Assembly (NCBI GenBank): GCA_963658085.1
Contig: CAVKOU010000003.1
Span: 1-64,000 of the forward strand
DNA: 64,000 nucleotides
Origin: CAKRJP01 sp963658085
GTDB lineage: Bacteria; Bacillota; Clostridia; Lachnospirales; Lachnospiraceae
Reading direction: 5' to 3'
Positions 1 to 9,131 of the stretch are shown here, in pieces. A model generated the notes under the pieces. It made no database searches and was not told the DNA's origin. It saw only the letters and a program-made list of their open reading frames with translations. The first letter of the stretch is position 1; each line of letters starts with the position of its first letter. The position numbers and the translations under genes were made by a program.

Positions 1-640
1 TTGCAATAGTTGCCAATCCTGGTTTCGCCAAAGGTAGTACGATTTTAAAGAACGTCTGCAAAAAAGTAGCTCCATCAATATAAGCAGATTCTTCTAATTG
101 AATAGGTATTGTTTTATAATAACTGGTCATTACAAAGAAGGACATTGGAATTCCCATGGCCGCATATACCACAATTAATCCTACCTTTGTATCATAAAGA
201 CCCAAAGACTTAAACATTGCAAACAAGGGCTGGGAAATTGCCTGAGCTGGCAACATCAAGGATGCCGATATCATAAGAATCAAAGCCATTTTCAATTTAA
301 AATTGTATCTTGCTGCAATATAAGCACACATAGCAACCAAACAGACCGTCACAAATACACTAATTCCAACAATAATAATGCTATTCAAAAAGTATTTTTG
401 AATTGGAGCATACTTAAATGCGTCTATATAGTTATCTAAGTTAAAATGTTCTGGGAGTCCCAAAGCGGAAGCATTAATTTCTGCATAGGTTTTAAAAGAG
501 CTTAAAAAAGCCCAAACAATCGGTCCAATAGAAATCAGCACAATCAAAAGCATAAATAAATATTTCAAAAAACCTAAGATACCTTTGGAAAATGAAGACT
601 GTCTTTTTTTTACATAATATTTTTTTTGAACATTATCCAT
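1..640 (-). CDS. Carbohydrate ABC transporter permease, MalG-like (3' end beyond window)
   Basis: Inner-membrane permease of a CUT1-type sugar importer, partner of the next gene upstream. It begins at an ATG at 640, one base after the stop of the first permease, with GGAGGGATAAC as ribosome site. The visible 213 codons run off the window edge. They show a basic N-terminus, a first membrane helix near residues 25-45, further hydrophobic helices, and near the edge the cytoplasmic EAA loop (EESAYIDGAT followed by IVLPLAKPG), which docks on the ATPase. The ATPase gene itself is not visible; in this family a shared MsmK-type ATPase encoded elsewhere is common. The substrate cannot be told from sequence. 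Confidence 0.88.
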   Translation of the reverse strand, partial: MDNVQKKYYVKKRQSSFSKGILGFLKYLFMLLIVLISIGPIVWAFLSSFKTYAEINASALGLPEHFNLDNYIDAFKYAPIQKYFLNSIIIVGISVFVTVCLVAMCAYIAARYNFKLKMALILMISASLMLPAQAISQPLFAMFKSLGLYDTKVGLIVVYAAMGIPMSFFVMTSYYKTIPIQLEESAYIDGATFLQTFFKIVLPLAKPGLATIA

Positions 641-641
641 G

Positions 642-1526
642 TTATCCCTCCTCCAGTTCTTTTTTCTGATTAAATAATCTCTGAATCAAAACTACCAAAA
701 GTAAGCCTAGAGCTATCTGCACAACTCCAACTGCATTGGCTTTTCCATAATTATTTTCCAGCGTAATAATTTTGTACAAATACGTCGGAAGATTTAAAGT
801 TGTATTTCCGGGTCCTCCCTTTGTAGTCATGTAGATAATATCAAATTGTGATACCATTGCCACAGAAGCTAAAATAACGCAGGTACCAAAAGCATTTTTC
901 ATCAAAGGAATTGTAATATAACGATCTGCCTCTCTTGGTGTTGCCCCATCGATCATAGCCGCCTCGTATATATCCGGACTGATTGCTTGCATTTCAGCCA
1001 TAAAAATCAACATATTAAATCCGGAATAAAACAACCAGGTTGCTGTCACCGTCCAAAAAGCATATTTAGAATTTCCAAACAAATTCACTACTTGTGTAGT
1101 ATTAATACCCAACTTTTCATAGAATAACTTCACTACACCAAAAGATGGATTTAAAAGTAAGGAAAACATCACCGCAGTAGCCGCTGTTGGAATAATATTA
1201 GGAATCACATAGGCTACTCGGACAACTTTCCAGCCCTTTGGCTTTCTCCTTAGAATCAATGCCATAATAAATCCAAAAGTGACATGAATTGTAGATTGAA
1301 TGAGAACCCACTTTAATGTATTAATAATAGATACTCGAAAATCTTTATCTGCAAATATCACTTTGAAATTATCCAAACCTACAAGAGATGGGGATTGCGT
1401 CAAGGTATAATCACAGAGTGATGTTGTAATAACCATGACAAATGGTATTGCATATACCAAACAAAACAAGACAACACATGGCATTGTAAAAGCAAATATC
1501 CACCCTTTTTTTCCTTTTGTACTCAT
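642..1526 (-). CDS. Carbohydrate ABC transporter permease, MalF-like
   Basis: Membrane permease of 294 residues, usual size for the UgpA/LacF branch of CUT1 sugar transporters. Six hydrophobic helices are apparent, the first at about residues 10-30. The EAA loop is at about residues 185-215 (YEAAMIDGATPREADRYITI followed by PLM). It lies between the binding-protein gene and the MalG-like permease, and all three are read in the same direction, so they form one importer operon. A strong hairpin in the gap upstream probably lowers expression of this gene relative to the binding protein. Confidence 0.9.
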   Translation of the reverse strand: MSTKGKKGWIFAFTMPCVVLFCLVYAIPFVMVITTSLCDYTLTQSPSLVGLDNFKVIFADKDFRVSIINTLKWVLIQSTIHVTFGFIMALILRRKPKGWKVVRVAYVIPNIIPTAATAVMFSLLLNPSFGVVKLFYEKLGINTTQVVNLFGNSKYAFWTVTATWLFYSGFNMLIFMAEMQAISPDIYEAAMIDGATPREADRYITIPLMKNAFGTCVILASVAMVSQFDIIYMTTKGGPGNTTLNLPTYLYKIITLENNYGKANAVGVVQIALGLLLVVLIQRLFNQKKELEEG

Positions 1527-1570
1527 ACTTTCTCCTTCCTTAATGTTTCCATTTTTTCTCTATTAATTCA

Positions 1571-1603
1571 AAAAGTGCTGTGCCAGGTCAGCACAGCACT
1601 TTT
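1571..1603 (-). terminator. Partial terminator/processing hairpin between binding protein and permease genes
   Basis: A perfect 13-bp inverted repeat (AAAAGTGCTGTGC and its complement) around a 7-base loop, followed on the minus strand by TTTTTGAATT. It sits 15 bases after the stop of the solute-binding protein gene and about 45 bases before the permease start. Such hairpins in sugar ABC operons usually protect the abundant binding-protein message and cut read-through into the permeases; that role is inferred here. Confidence 0.75.
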
Positions 1604-1617
1604 CATAATCTCGTTTT

Positions 1618-2943
1618 TTAATTCTTTGCAGCAGAATCCGTAAGCTCCTGACAGAATTGTTCTGGGGAAATATTACCGTAAGCTAATTCCGGCAATTGTG
1701 TAGAGAATGTATCAATAACATTCTGATACCAATATGCTTGATTCTGTCCATAGGTATACTCTGCTTTACCTTGAAGTTCTAATACTTCAGCCATCAAAGG
1801 ATCTGATTTCTTTAAGCTGTCCGGAACCTCAATGGTTCTAGTTACCGGCTGTAGTCCTGCCATTTCAAGAGCTTTTAACTGATTCTCTTCGGTAGTTTCA
1901 AACTTTAAAAATGCAACTGCCGCCTCTACTTTTTCAGGATCATCTGTTCCAACCATATCTCCAGGAGTAGCTACACTCTCAAGTCCATATCCCGGAAGAA
2001 GCATCACTCCAACTTTGTCATAGAATCCTTCTGGAGCTTTCTCTGTGCTACTAAAATCAGGAATCATCCACGGGCCATTTGGAAGCATTGCAACCTCGCC
2101 ATTAAAGAAGTGAGTTGCCATGGTATCATATTTGCCACCTGCTGCATCAGAAGTTGTATAATTTTCTAACATCTTCTGAAGATCAGCGGTTGCGTCTTCT
2201 ACAACATCCACATTATAATCTGTTGGATACTGTGTATTCATGAACTCATTTCCTTCCTCGCCGCTGGTTCCGATCAAACCACTGTACCAAAGATTTGAAA
2301 GCCATCCCAAGTCTGCTGTATCCATACTTACAGGAGTAATTCCTTTTTCTTTCAAAGTGTCACAAGCGTCAAAGAACTCATCCCAAGTTTCATATGCTAC
2401 ATCTGGAGCCTCGAGCCCTGCTTCCTCAAAGAGTTCTTTGTTATAGTAGATATAAGAAATCTCCTTAGATACTGGGATTCCATATACTTTCCCTTCATAG
2501 GAATTAAATTCCAAATCTGAATCATCAAACATTGCCTTCCATTCCGGATCATCATCCAAATAAGATGTTAAATCTGTAACCTTTCCTGCCTCAGCTGCTA
2601 AAGCCGTGATATTGTTACCACCATTAAGAACAATATCCGGTAAATCTCCACTGGAAATCAAAAGTTTAATCTTCTGATTAAAAGCATCGGTAGTAGGAAT
2701 TTCCTCAAAATTAAATTCCACATTTTTTCCTTCCTCCGTCTTTTGGAATGCATCGAATAAATATTCATAGTAGTCTGCCGCATAATCCGTACCTACATGA
2801 TAATTGATTACATTCAAAACTACTTTTCCATCTGCTGATGCTGTTGACGAATCAGAAGCAGAGTCATTTTTACTTCCGCAACCTGTTAAAACGCCTGCCA
2901 ACATGGTTGTGCATAAAAGCACACTAATAATTTTTCTTTTCAT
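1618..2943 (-). CDS. Extracellular sugar-binding lipoprotein (ABC substrate-binding protein, family 1)
   Basis: Captures the sugar outside the membrane and delivers it to the two permeases. It is 441 residues, normal for family 1 binding proteins. It starts with a lipoprotein signal, KRKIISVLLCTTM followed by lipobox LTGC with Cys22 as the lipidated residue, then a Ser/Asp/Ala-rich linker and two alpha/beta lobes with Trp, Asp and Tyr residues typical of carbohydrate binding (for example YNKELFEEAGLEAP and GPWMIPDF). GGAGGAAAT precedes the ATG. It is divergent from the YesMN-like pair, which is the likely regulator. Substrate unknown. Confidence 0.92.
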   Translation of the reverse strand: MKRKIISVLLCTTMLAGVLTGCGSKNDSASDSSTASADGKVVLNVINYHVGTDYAADYYEYLFDAFQKTEEGKNVEFNFEEIPTTDAFNQKIKLLISSGDLPDIVLNGGNNITALAAEAGKVTDLTSYLDDDPEWKAMFDDSDLEFNSYEGKVYGIPVSKEISYIYYNKELFEEAGLEAPDVAYETWDEFFDACDTLKEKGITPVSMDTADLGWLSNLWYSGLIGTSGEEGNEFMNTQYPTDYNVDVVEDATADLQKMLENYTTSDAAGGKYDTMATHFFNGEVAMLPNGPWMIPDFSSTEKAPEGFYDKVGVMLLPGYGLESVATPGDMVGTDDPEKVEAAVAFLKFETTEENQLKALEMAGLQPVTRTIEVPDSLKKSDPLMAEVLELQGKAEYTYGQNQAYWYQNVIDTFSTQLPELAYGNISPEQFCQELTDSAAKN

Positions 2944-2973
2944 AAGCTTTATTTCCTCCGTTCATTTTTCTTA

Positions 2974-3000
2974 ATTATATAATTTGTTTTTTGTTGATAA
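2974..3000 (-). promoter_or_regulatory. Candidate promoter of the sugar ABC operon
   Basis: On the minus strand a perfect -10 TATAAT (plus coordinates 2974-2979) lies 31 bases from the ATG of the binding protein, with a weak -35 TTATCA (2995-3000) 15 bases further up. The spacing is short, so the -35 is uncertain. The surrounding AT-rich spacer would hold the AraC-type regulator site. Confidence 0.4.
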
Positions 3001-3032
3001 TATATAATATTTTTATCTTTTCTTTGAGTTTT

Positions 3033-3063
3033 TTTACTTTTCTGTTGTTTTTTACTGTATAAT
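3033..3063 (+). promoter_or_regulatory. Candidate promoter of the sensor kinase/regulator pair
   Basis: A perfect -10 TATAAT at 3058-3063 lies 43 bases before the kinase ATG. A weak -35 TTTACT is at 3033-3038 with a 19-base gap. It shares the spacer with the divergent ABC operon promoter. Confidence 0.4.
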
Positions 3064-3105
3064 GTCAATTGAATCAGTGATTTTTTCCCGGAGGATAGAT
3101 ATCAA

Positions 3106-4875
3106 ATGCTAAAACATGTACAATCTCAACGAAAGCCACGAAGATTATCTACACAAACATCTTTCCTAATTATAATCACTATCACGACATTCATGGTTCT
3201 AAGTGCTATTTTCTTTAGTATTCTAATGCATAAAGAATTAACCAAGAATTATAAACTATTGTTATACCAGGAAAGTTACTCCACAATTACAGCTCTATCA
3301 GATGATATCAATTCTATCGATTCCATTTATCGTCTTTTAATATCTAACGACAGCATCTATCAGTATATGAAAAATCCTTCCCCGGATCTCTCATATCAAT
3401 ATACAATTGAAAAACAAATGACTTCCGTTTTAATTCTTAACAATATTTGGGAAAAGAATTACCTGCAATCCGTCTTTGTATATACCAACGACGGAACTAC
3501 ATTTCATGTTTCAAAAGATAATTCTGACAAAGAGCGCCAAACAAATAAAAATGTTTATGACAGCTTGTCTTCATCTTCTCCTACTCTGTCGCTCTTTACC
3601 TCTCCCAAGGATAATAGTCTTTATTTTGTACGTTCAATTTATGATTATTCTACCGGCAATATATTGGGAACCATGATTGTCACTTTGGACAAAGAACAAT
3701 GGATAAAAAAATTGACCGCAAATTTTTCCGAAAATTGGCAAATTTTTCTATACAACGACAGTTTTTCACTTAGCTCAAATTTAAATTTAAATATAACAGA
3801 TTTGGAAAAGTTACAAACTCTTGCAGCAGATACGAAAACTCTGCAGTTAGAGACGATATCATTTGGGGGAAACAATTATCTAGCATTATCCAACCATATC
3901 GAAGTGTTGGGGCTTACCGCCATGGTTATGTCTCCACAGAGTCAATTATTAAAACAAGTTTATGCAGTATTAATTCCATGTATCCTACTTATTATTTTAA
4001 TTATCATCATTTCCGTCATCTGTTCTTTTACTATCAGTCATTTGATTACAAAACCAATTTCGGTAATGAAAAGTAAAGTAGATTCCATTACAGCCAATAA
4101 CTATTCGGAAAATATTGCAGGATTAGAAAAATATGATGAATTTTATGAATTACAAGCCGCGATCAATAATATGCTAAATCAAATTCACCAATATCACGAT
4201 AACATATTAGAACAAAATATTTTGTTAAAGGACTCTGAGATTCAGGCTCTTCAATCTCAATTAAATCCTCATTTTATTTTCAACGTACTTAGCACTCTTT
4301 CTTGGAAAGCAGAAATGTCAGGAGATTCAGAAATTGCACAGACCGTAGTGGCTTTGGGAGAAATTTTAAGGTTTTCAACTGTCTACAGAACATCAAATAC
4401 ACTCCCACTGAAGGAGGAGCTGAAATTTATTCATTTTTATAATTATTTGCAGCAACAACGATTTGAAGACAAAATCACAGTCATTGAGGAAATCGATACG
4501 GAATTAGAACCTATTCTTATTCCATGCTTTTCTATTCAAACTTTAGTAGAAAATGCTTACGTACATGGATTGGAACCCAAAGCAACTCCCGGAAATCTTT
4601 TTATCTCTGTAAAAAAACGTGAGAACTCCTTAGAAATTGTTGTAGCAGATGATGGAATAGGTTTTAAAGAAATCCCGGACTTCTCATCTAAAGAAATATC
4701 TAATAATTCTACAGATGGAGAACAAAACAAACGTCCACATATCGGACTAAAGAATCTCAATCGAAGATTATCTTTGATTTATGGAAAAGAAAGCACACTA
4801 CACATCACCAGTGTTCCAAACAAAGAAACAAAAATATCTTTTGTGATACCTATATCAAAGGAGACTTTATTATGA
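3106..4875 (+). CDS. Sensor histidine kinase, YesM/LytS-type
   Basis: Membrane sensor of 589 residues that phosphorylates the regulator encoded directly after it. In order: a membrane helix at about residues 22-42, an extracellular sensing region of about 240 residues, a second helix at about 286-312, a HAMP linker, and a His_kinase domain of the PF06580 kind with the phospho-acceptor in LNPHFIFNVL (His389). An HATPase domain follows, with LVENAYVHGL as N-box and DDGIGF plus GLKNLNRRL as G-boxes. GGAGG at 3090-3094 precedes the ATG by 11 bases. YesM-type kinases typically sense extracellular sugars and control adjacent ABC importers, which fits the divergent operon here. Confidence 0.92.
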   Translation: MLKHVQSQRKPRRLSTQTSFLIIITITTFMVLSAIFFSILMHKELTKNYKLLLYQESYSTITALSDDINSIDSIYRLLISNDSIYQYMKNPSPDLSYQYTIEKQMTSVLILNNIWEKNYLQSVFVYTNDGTTFHVSKDNSDKERQTNKNVYDSLSSSSPTLSLFTSPKDNSLYFVRSIYDYSTGNILGTMIVTLDKEQWIKKLTANFSENWQIFLYNDSFSLSSNLNLNITDLEKLQTLAADTKTLQLETISFGGNNYLALSNHIEVLGLTAMVMSPQSQLLKQVYAVLIPCILLIILIIIISVICSFTISHLITKPISVMKSKVDSITANNYSENIAGLEKYDEFYELQAAINNMLNQIHQYHDNILEQNILLKDSEIQALQSQLNPHFIFNVLSTLSWKAEMSGDSEIAQTVVALGEILRFSTVYRTSNTLPLKEELKFIHFYNYLQQQRFEDKITVIEEIDTELEPILIPCFSIQTLVENAYVHGLEPKATPGNLFISVKKRENSLEIVVADDGIGFKEIPDFSSKEISNNSTDGEQNKRPHIGLKNLNRRLSLIYGKESTLHITSVPNKETKISFVIPISKETLL

Positions 4876-5630
4876 GTTATAAAATACTAATTGTTGATGA
4901 CGAAGCCCCCATCCGTAAGGCACTGTCCCAAACAATCAACTGGTCTACATTAGATTGCGAGCTTTATGACACTGCCTCTAATGGCAAAGATGCTATAAAG
5001 AAAATTGAAAAAGAAAAAATAGATCTTGTAATCACAGACGTTAAAATGCCTCTTATTGATGGAATCGAGTTATCCAGATATATTTGCGAACAGCATCCAG
5101 CAACTCAGGTAATCATCCTTTCCGGTTATGCAGAATTCACCTACGCACAGTCTGCCATTCAATATCATGTATCGAAATATTTATTAAAGCCCATATCAAA
5201 AGATCAGTTAATCGATGCAGTAAAAGATGTTTTGAAAGATAAATTGCCATTAAATACAACAGATAATCTAGAAAGCCAAGAAACAAATGTGCCAGATTCC
5301 TCTATTCAATACAGTTTTTTTGTAAAACAGGCATTAACCTATATAGGTGAACATTTAACCGAAGATTTATCTTTAGAAACCATAGCAAAAAACTCCCATA
5401 GTAATGCTTCCTATCTAAGTCGCATGTTTAAAAAGGAAGTTGGAAAATCTCTAATTACTTACATTACGGATCAAAGAATTGAAAAAGCAAAAAATCTCCT
5501 ACATACCGATATGCGCACATCCGAAATTTCCATTGCCGTAGGAATTCAGGATCCTGCATACTTTTCTGTGTTATTTAAAAAATATACTGGTATGAGTCCG
5601 AAGCAATTCCGCGGAAATACAGTTCTTTAA
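4872..5630 (+). CDS. Response regulator with REC and AraC-type DNA-binding domains, YesN-like
   Basis: Transcription regulator of 252 residues. A receiver domain covers residues 1-120 (VDDEAP acidic pocket, phosphorylated Asp56 in ITDVKMP, Lys in LLKP). An AraC double helix-turn-helix covers about 150-250 (LETIAKNSHSNASYLSRMFK and IQDPAYFSVLFKKYTGMSP). It is short for YesN proteins, which often exceed 350 residues, because the linker is minimal. The ATGA overlap with the kinase indicates translational coupling. It probably activates the divergent sugar importer. Confidence 0.92.
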   Translation: MSYKILIVDDEAPIRKALSQTINWSTLDCELYDTASNGKDAIKKIEKEKIDLVITDVKMPLIDGIELSRYICEQHPATQVIILSGYAEFTYAQSAIQYHVSKYLLKPISKDQLIDAVKDVLKDKLPLNTTDNLESQETNVPDSSIQYSFFVKQALTYIGEHLTEDLSLETIAKNSHSNASYLSRMFKKEVGKSLITYITDQRIEKAKNLLHTDMRTSEISIAVGIQDPAYFSVLFKKYTGMSPKQFRGNTVL

Positions 5631-5653
5631 TACTAGATACTGATTGAACATTT

Positions 5654-5691
5654 TAAAAAAAGGAACAAAAGTCGAGCTTTTGTTCCTTTTT
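5654..5691. terminator. Bidirectional terminator between yesN-like gene and punA
   Basis: Hairpin AAAGGAACAAAAG-TCGAG-CTTTTGTTCCTTT with runs of A and T on both sides, placed between convergent genes and therefore usable from both strands. Confidence 0.88.
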
Positions 5692-5708
5692 GAAATATCT
5701 ATTCTCTA

Positions 5709-6530
5709 TTAAACATTTGTCACAATAGCAGTTACAAGTTTCTTAAATTCCACAGCCACTCTGTCTGCTGTCTCCTGCACTTCCTTGTGATCTAACTTCA
5801 CATTGTTCATTCCAGCTGCAAGATTTGTAATGCAGGAAATTCCACAAATTTCCATTCCCATGTGACGGGCTGCTACAGCCTCGCAGGCAGTGCTCATTCC
5901 CACTGCATCTCCGCCCCAGCTTCTGCACATGCGAATCTCTGCAGGACTCTCGTATGCCGGTCCTGTAAACTGTACATACACGCCTTCCTGAATGGAGATT
6001 CCAAGATTCTTTGCCTGTGTTCTGATGATCTCCTGCATACGCTTACTGTATACTTCACTCATATCTGGGAATCGTACTCCCAACTCGTCAATATTTGCAC
6101 CGATCAATGGGCTTGGCACTGCGGAAGTAATGTGATCTGTGATCATCATAAAATCACCTGGATGGAAGTCAAAGTTTACGCCTCCGGCAGCATTGGTAAG
6201 CACCAGCTTCTTTGCTCCCATCATGCCCATTAGACGGGTTGGAAGAACAACATCTGTCATTGGATATCCTTCGTAATAATGCACTCTTCCCTGCATAATC
6301 ACTACCGGCACATTCTCTACATAACCGAATACAAATCTTCCCTTGTGTCCTGCTACTGTTGAAGTTGGAAATCCTTCAATATCTGCATAGTCTACGGTTG
6401 CTTCTATCTGGATCTCGTCTGCATAGTCTCCTAATCCGGAACCTAAGATCAGTGCCACCTCCGGCACAAAATCTGTCTTTGCTCTTACACTTGCTAAGCA
6501 TGTCTGTAATTTTTCATATACTGCGCTCAT
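5709..6530 (-). CDS. punA: Purine nucleoside phosphorylase (trimeric, PNP-I type)
   Basis: Splits purine (deoxy)ribonucleosides with phosphate into free base and (deoxy)ribose-1-phosphate. It is 273 residues, standard for the trimeric inosine/guanosine type. Visible signatures are ILGSGLGDYAD at the phosphate site, AGHKGRF, the NAAGGVN region, FTGPAYESPAEI and GMSTACEA. It is the last gene of the nucleoside operon; its product is isomerised by the phosphopentomutase encoded upstream. A bidirectional terminator lies 18 bases past the stop. Preference for inosine/guanosine over adenosine is inferred from family type. Confidence 0.95.
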   Translation of the reverse strand: MSAVYEKLQTCLASVRAKTDFVPEVALILGSGLGDYADEIQIEATVDYADIEGFPTSTVAGHKGRFVFGYVENVPVVIMQGRVHYYEGYPMTDVVLPTRLMGMMGAKKLVLTNAAGGVNFDFHPGDFMMITDHITSAVPSPLIGANIDELGVRFPDMSEVYSKRMQEIIRTQAKNLGISIQEGVYVQFTGPAYESPAEIRMCRSWGGDAVGMSTACEAVAARHMGMEICGISCITNLAAGMNNVKLDHKEVQETADRVAVEFKKLVTAIVTNV

Positions 6531-6542
6531 TTTTCTTCTCCT

Positions 6543-7274
6543 TTACGCTCGATCTATCTTGCTATCTACGATTTGCCGCAATCCTTCATACTGCTTTCGA
6601 TTAATATTGATCTGGTTTCCGTATTTTGTAATCAATCCTTCATCTGAAAATTTCTTCACGGCACGGCTGACGCTCTTTAAGCATAATCCGGTTTCATCCG
6701 CCATTCCCATGCGGCTCTCCCTGATATTCAGGCTGTCATTTTGGCTGAATTTTTCAAACCATTCCACAAATAAAAATGCCAGTCGATCTGCCCCCTGAAG
6801 GAATAGATACAGACGGTTTCTCCTGCCCTCTTCAAGAAGAGAAAAGCAGGTTAATTTGGTCTCCAAACGAAAAGCCTCCAAATCCGAAAACAGCCATTTT
6901 TCATATTGACTTCTAGGCAGCTTGATCAGGATGCACTCACTCTCTGTACGCCAGGTGGTCTGGTAGGTTTTTAGATCCATAAGGACCTCCATCCCTCCCA
7001 GGGCAACATTGGACTCTAATTTCATAAAATCAAAAGCTACCCCTGAGATTCGATAATCCGTGGCCTTGGCCTTTCCTTTTCCTACAAAGATAATGGTATC
7101 TGCCGGGGCATTCTCTCTAATAAATGTCGTGCCCGCAGGAACCCGCTCCACCACCAGGGCATCTAATAGCCAAAGTGGAGCTGTGCGAAAATACTCCTCC
7201 AACTGAAGCTGTCTTTCTTTATCCACCAGCTTCATAAAGGGGAGCATTTCATGCAAATATCTATGTTCTTCCAT
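6543..7274 (-). CDS. Crp/Fnr-family transcription regulator
   Basis: DNA-binding regulator of 243 residues. Residues 20-140 form a cyclic-nucleotide-binding-like beta barrel (PADTIIFVGKGKAKA), and residues 165-235 a winged helix (ESRMGMADETGLCLKSVSRAVKKF). No CxxC-type cluster for an Fe-S sensor is evident, so a small-molecule effector is more likely than oxygen. It overlaps the preceding membrane-protein gene by 14 bases and lies 12 bases before punA. This suggests it is an operon-encoded regulator of nucleoside salvage; that role is inferred from position only. Confidence 0.85.
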   Translation of the reverse strand: MEEHRYLHEMLPFMKLVDKERQLQLEEYFRTAPLWLLDALVVERVPAGTTFIRENAPADTIIFVGKGKAKATDYRISGVAFDFMKLESNVALGGMEVLMDLKTYQTTWRTESECILIKLPRSQYEKWLFSDLEAFRLETKLTCFSLLEEGRRNRLYLFLQGADRLAFLFVEWFEKFSQNDSLNIRESRMGMADETGLCLKSVSRAVKKFSDEGLITKYGNQININRKQYEGLRQIVDSKIDRA

Positions 7275-7908
7275 AAGTACCCCTTATTTTCTCTCTTATT
7301 TTATTCATTTGATCGGATAAAAATTGTATCACCGGTCCTGCACTGAGGGCTGTTATAATGGTGATTACTCCTAGTTTTCCTCCTAACAGCGTTCCGATTA
7401 TGATACAGCTGATATCAAAACCGATCTTGACATAGCGATATTCTTTTTTCAATCGGTCTCTTAGTACCATGACAACTCCGGTAAAAGGATCCAAACCTAT
7501 GTCAGCCGTTATATACATTGCTACACCGGTATATAATAACAGGCATCCTATTACTGCTCCCAGAATCTGAATAGGAAATGTCTGAACAGGAAACAACAAA
7601 TGATATAACTTCCCGCCAAGATTCACGACGAATCCGTAAGGAATGATATATACAAAAGTTCCGATATTAATATAGTGTCTTCCGGTAAAAAATACAAGAA
7701 TCATCAGGAGGACGTTCACGATATTGGACGCTGTTCCCAACTGTTCAGAAGTAAGACCTAAAATACTTCGAATTCCGTCATACATAATGCCCACCGGGTC
7801 ATTTCCCAGGGCAGCAGCCGCATTGAATGCTACTCCTACTCCCACCAGGACAATCCCCACAAAAGCTAATATTATTTCAGAAATATTTATTTTTTTATTA
7901 TTCTTCAC
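7261..7908 (-). CDS. YczE/YitT-type integral membrane protein
   Basis: 215 residues with five hydrophobic stretches and the family features GVAFNAAAALGNDPVGIMYD near the N-terminus and ADIGLDPFTGVVMVLRD in the middle. The start is a GTG at 7908; AGGTGATC, which overlaps the deoB stop codon, serves as ribosome site. The function of this family is not established. Its place inside the nucleoside operon, between deoB and the regulator, hints at transport of a nucleoside, base or sugar product, but nothing in the sequence proves that. Confidence 0.75.
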   Translation of the reverse strand: MKNNKKINISEIILAFVGIVLVGVGVAFNAAAALGNDPVGIMYDGIRSILGLTSEQLGTASNIVNVLLMILVFFTGRHYINIGTFVYIIPYGFVVNLGGKLYHLLFPVQTFPIQILGAVIGCLLLYTGVAMYITADIGLDPFTGVVMVLRDRLKKEYRYVKIGFDISCIIIGTLLGGKLGVITIITALSAGPVIQFLSDQMNKIREKIRGTYGRT

Positions 7909-7919
7909 CTTCTGATCAC

Positions 7920-9110
7920 CTACTTTAATTCATCCAAAATAGAATGACCGATGGTTCCTTCCGGCATCTTTACTCCAAAGTTTTCTGCAATAGAGGCTCC
8001 GATCACTGCAAAAGTATCTTCTTCCCGGATCTTTCCACCTTCCTTCATCTGAGTGGAGTAAGCAATGAAAGGAACATACTCTCTGGTATGATCGGTTCCC
8101 GTATAGGTTGGATCATTTCCATGGTCTGCTGTAAGGATCAAAAGATCATCTTCTCTTAATTTTTTAAGAAGGACTCCCAGATTCTTGTCAAAGGCTTCGA
8201 TTTCTTTTCCGTATCCGATGGGATCTCTTCTATGTCCCCACTGGGCATCAAAGTCTACTAAATTGGTAAAGCAAAGTCCGTGAAAATCCCGCTCTGCGAT
8301 CTCGATGGTTTGCTCCATTCCATGGACAGAGCTTTTGGACTTATTGGATTCTGTAATTCCCTCTCCACAGAAAATGTCATTGATCTTTCCTACGCTGATG
8401 ACATCACATCCTGCATCCTTTAAGGCATTTAAGGTAGTTGCCTCTGTTGGTTTTAAGGCATAATCATGGCGATTGCTGGTACGCTTAAATTCCCCTTTCT
8501 TCTTTCCCACGTAAGGTCTTGCAATAACACGTCCTACCCGCCATTCGTCCTTCATGGTAATCTCTCTTGCAATCTCACAACAGCGATAGAGATTGTCGAG
8601 GTCAAATGTTTCTTCATTTCCACAGATCTGTAAAACAGAATCTGCGGAAGTATAAACAATCATGGCTCCTGTGGAAATTTCTTCTTCTCCCAGTTCCTCA
8701 ATAATCTCGGTACCGCTGGCACTTTTATTTCCGATTACTCGCTTGCCGCAGCGCTCCTCTAATTCCTTAATAAGCTCCGGCGGAAATCCATGTTCTGTAA
8801 AGGTGATAAAGGGCTTCTCTGTTTTGATTCCCATCATCTCCCAGTGTCCGGTCATAGTGTCCTTGCCATTGCTGGCTTCCCTTAATTTGGTATAGCGCCC
8901 CAGTGGCTGTTTTACACCTTCCATATTCCCTCCGGTGTGAAGGTTTAGCATTCCAAGTTTTTGCAAATTTGGAATATCCAGGGTGCCTACGGTATCAAGG
9001 ATATGTCCAAAGGTATCTGCCCCTGCATCACCAAATTTATCCGCATCCGGGGAAGCTCCAACACCCAAAGAATCCAAGACAACGACAAAAATTCTGTTGT
9101 AGTTTTTCAT
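7920..9110 (-). CDS. deoB: Phosphopentomutase
   Basis: Interconverts (deoxy)ribose-1-phosphate and (deoxy)ribose-5-phosphate, linking the phosphorylases to the aldolase and the pentose phosphate pathway. It is 396 residues, the usual length, and belongs to the alkaline-phosphatase superfamily. The metal-binding N-terminus VVLDSLGVGASPDAD is clear, as are GKDTMTGHWEMMG with the active Thr, the GTDHTREYVPFI region and the TADHGNDP metal site. It sits in the middle of the salvage operon. Confidence 0.97.
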   Translation of the reverse strand: MKNYNRIFVVVLDSLGVGASPDADKFGDAGADTFGHILDTVGTLDIPNLQKLGMLNLHTGGNMEGVKQPLGRYTKLREASNGKDTMTGHWEMMGIKTEKPFITFTEHGFPPELIKELEERCGKRVIGNKSASGTEIIEELGEEEISTGAMIVYTSADSVLQICGNEETFDLDNLYRCCEIAREITMKDEWRVGRVIARPYVGKKKGEFKRTSNRHDYALKPTEATTLNALKDAGCDVISVGKINDIFCGEGITESNKSKSSVHGMEQTIEIAERDFHGLCFTNLVDFDAQWGHRRDPIGYGKEIEAFDKNLGVLLKKLREDDLLILTADHGNDPTYTGTDHTREYVPFIAYSTQMKEGGKIREEDTFAVIGASIAENFGVKMPEGTIGHSILDELK

Positions 9111-9131
9111 ATTCGTCTACCTCTTCTTTCT

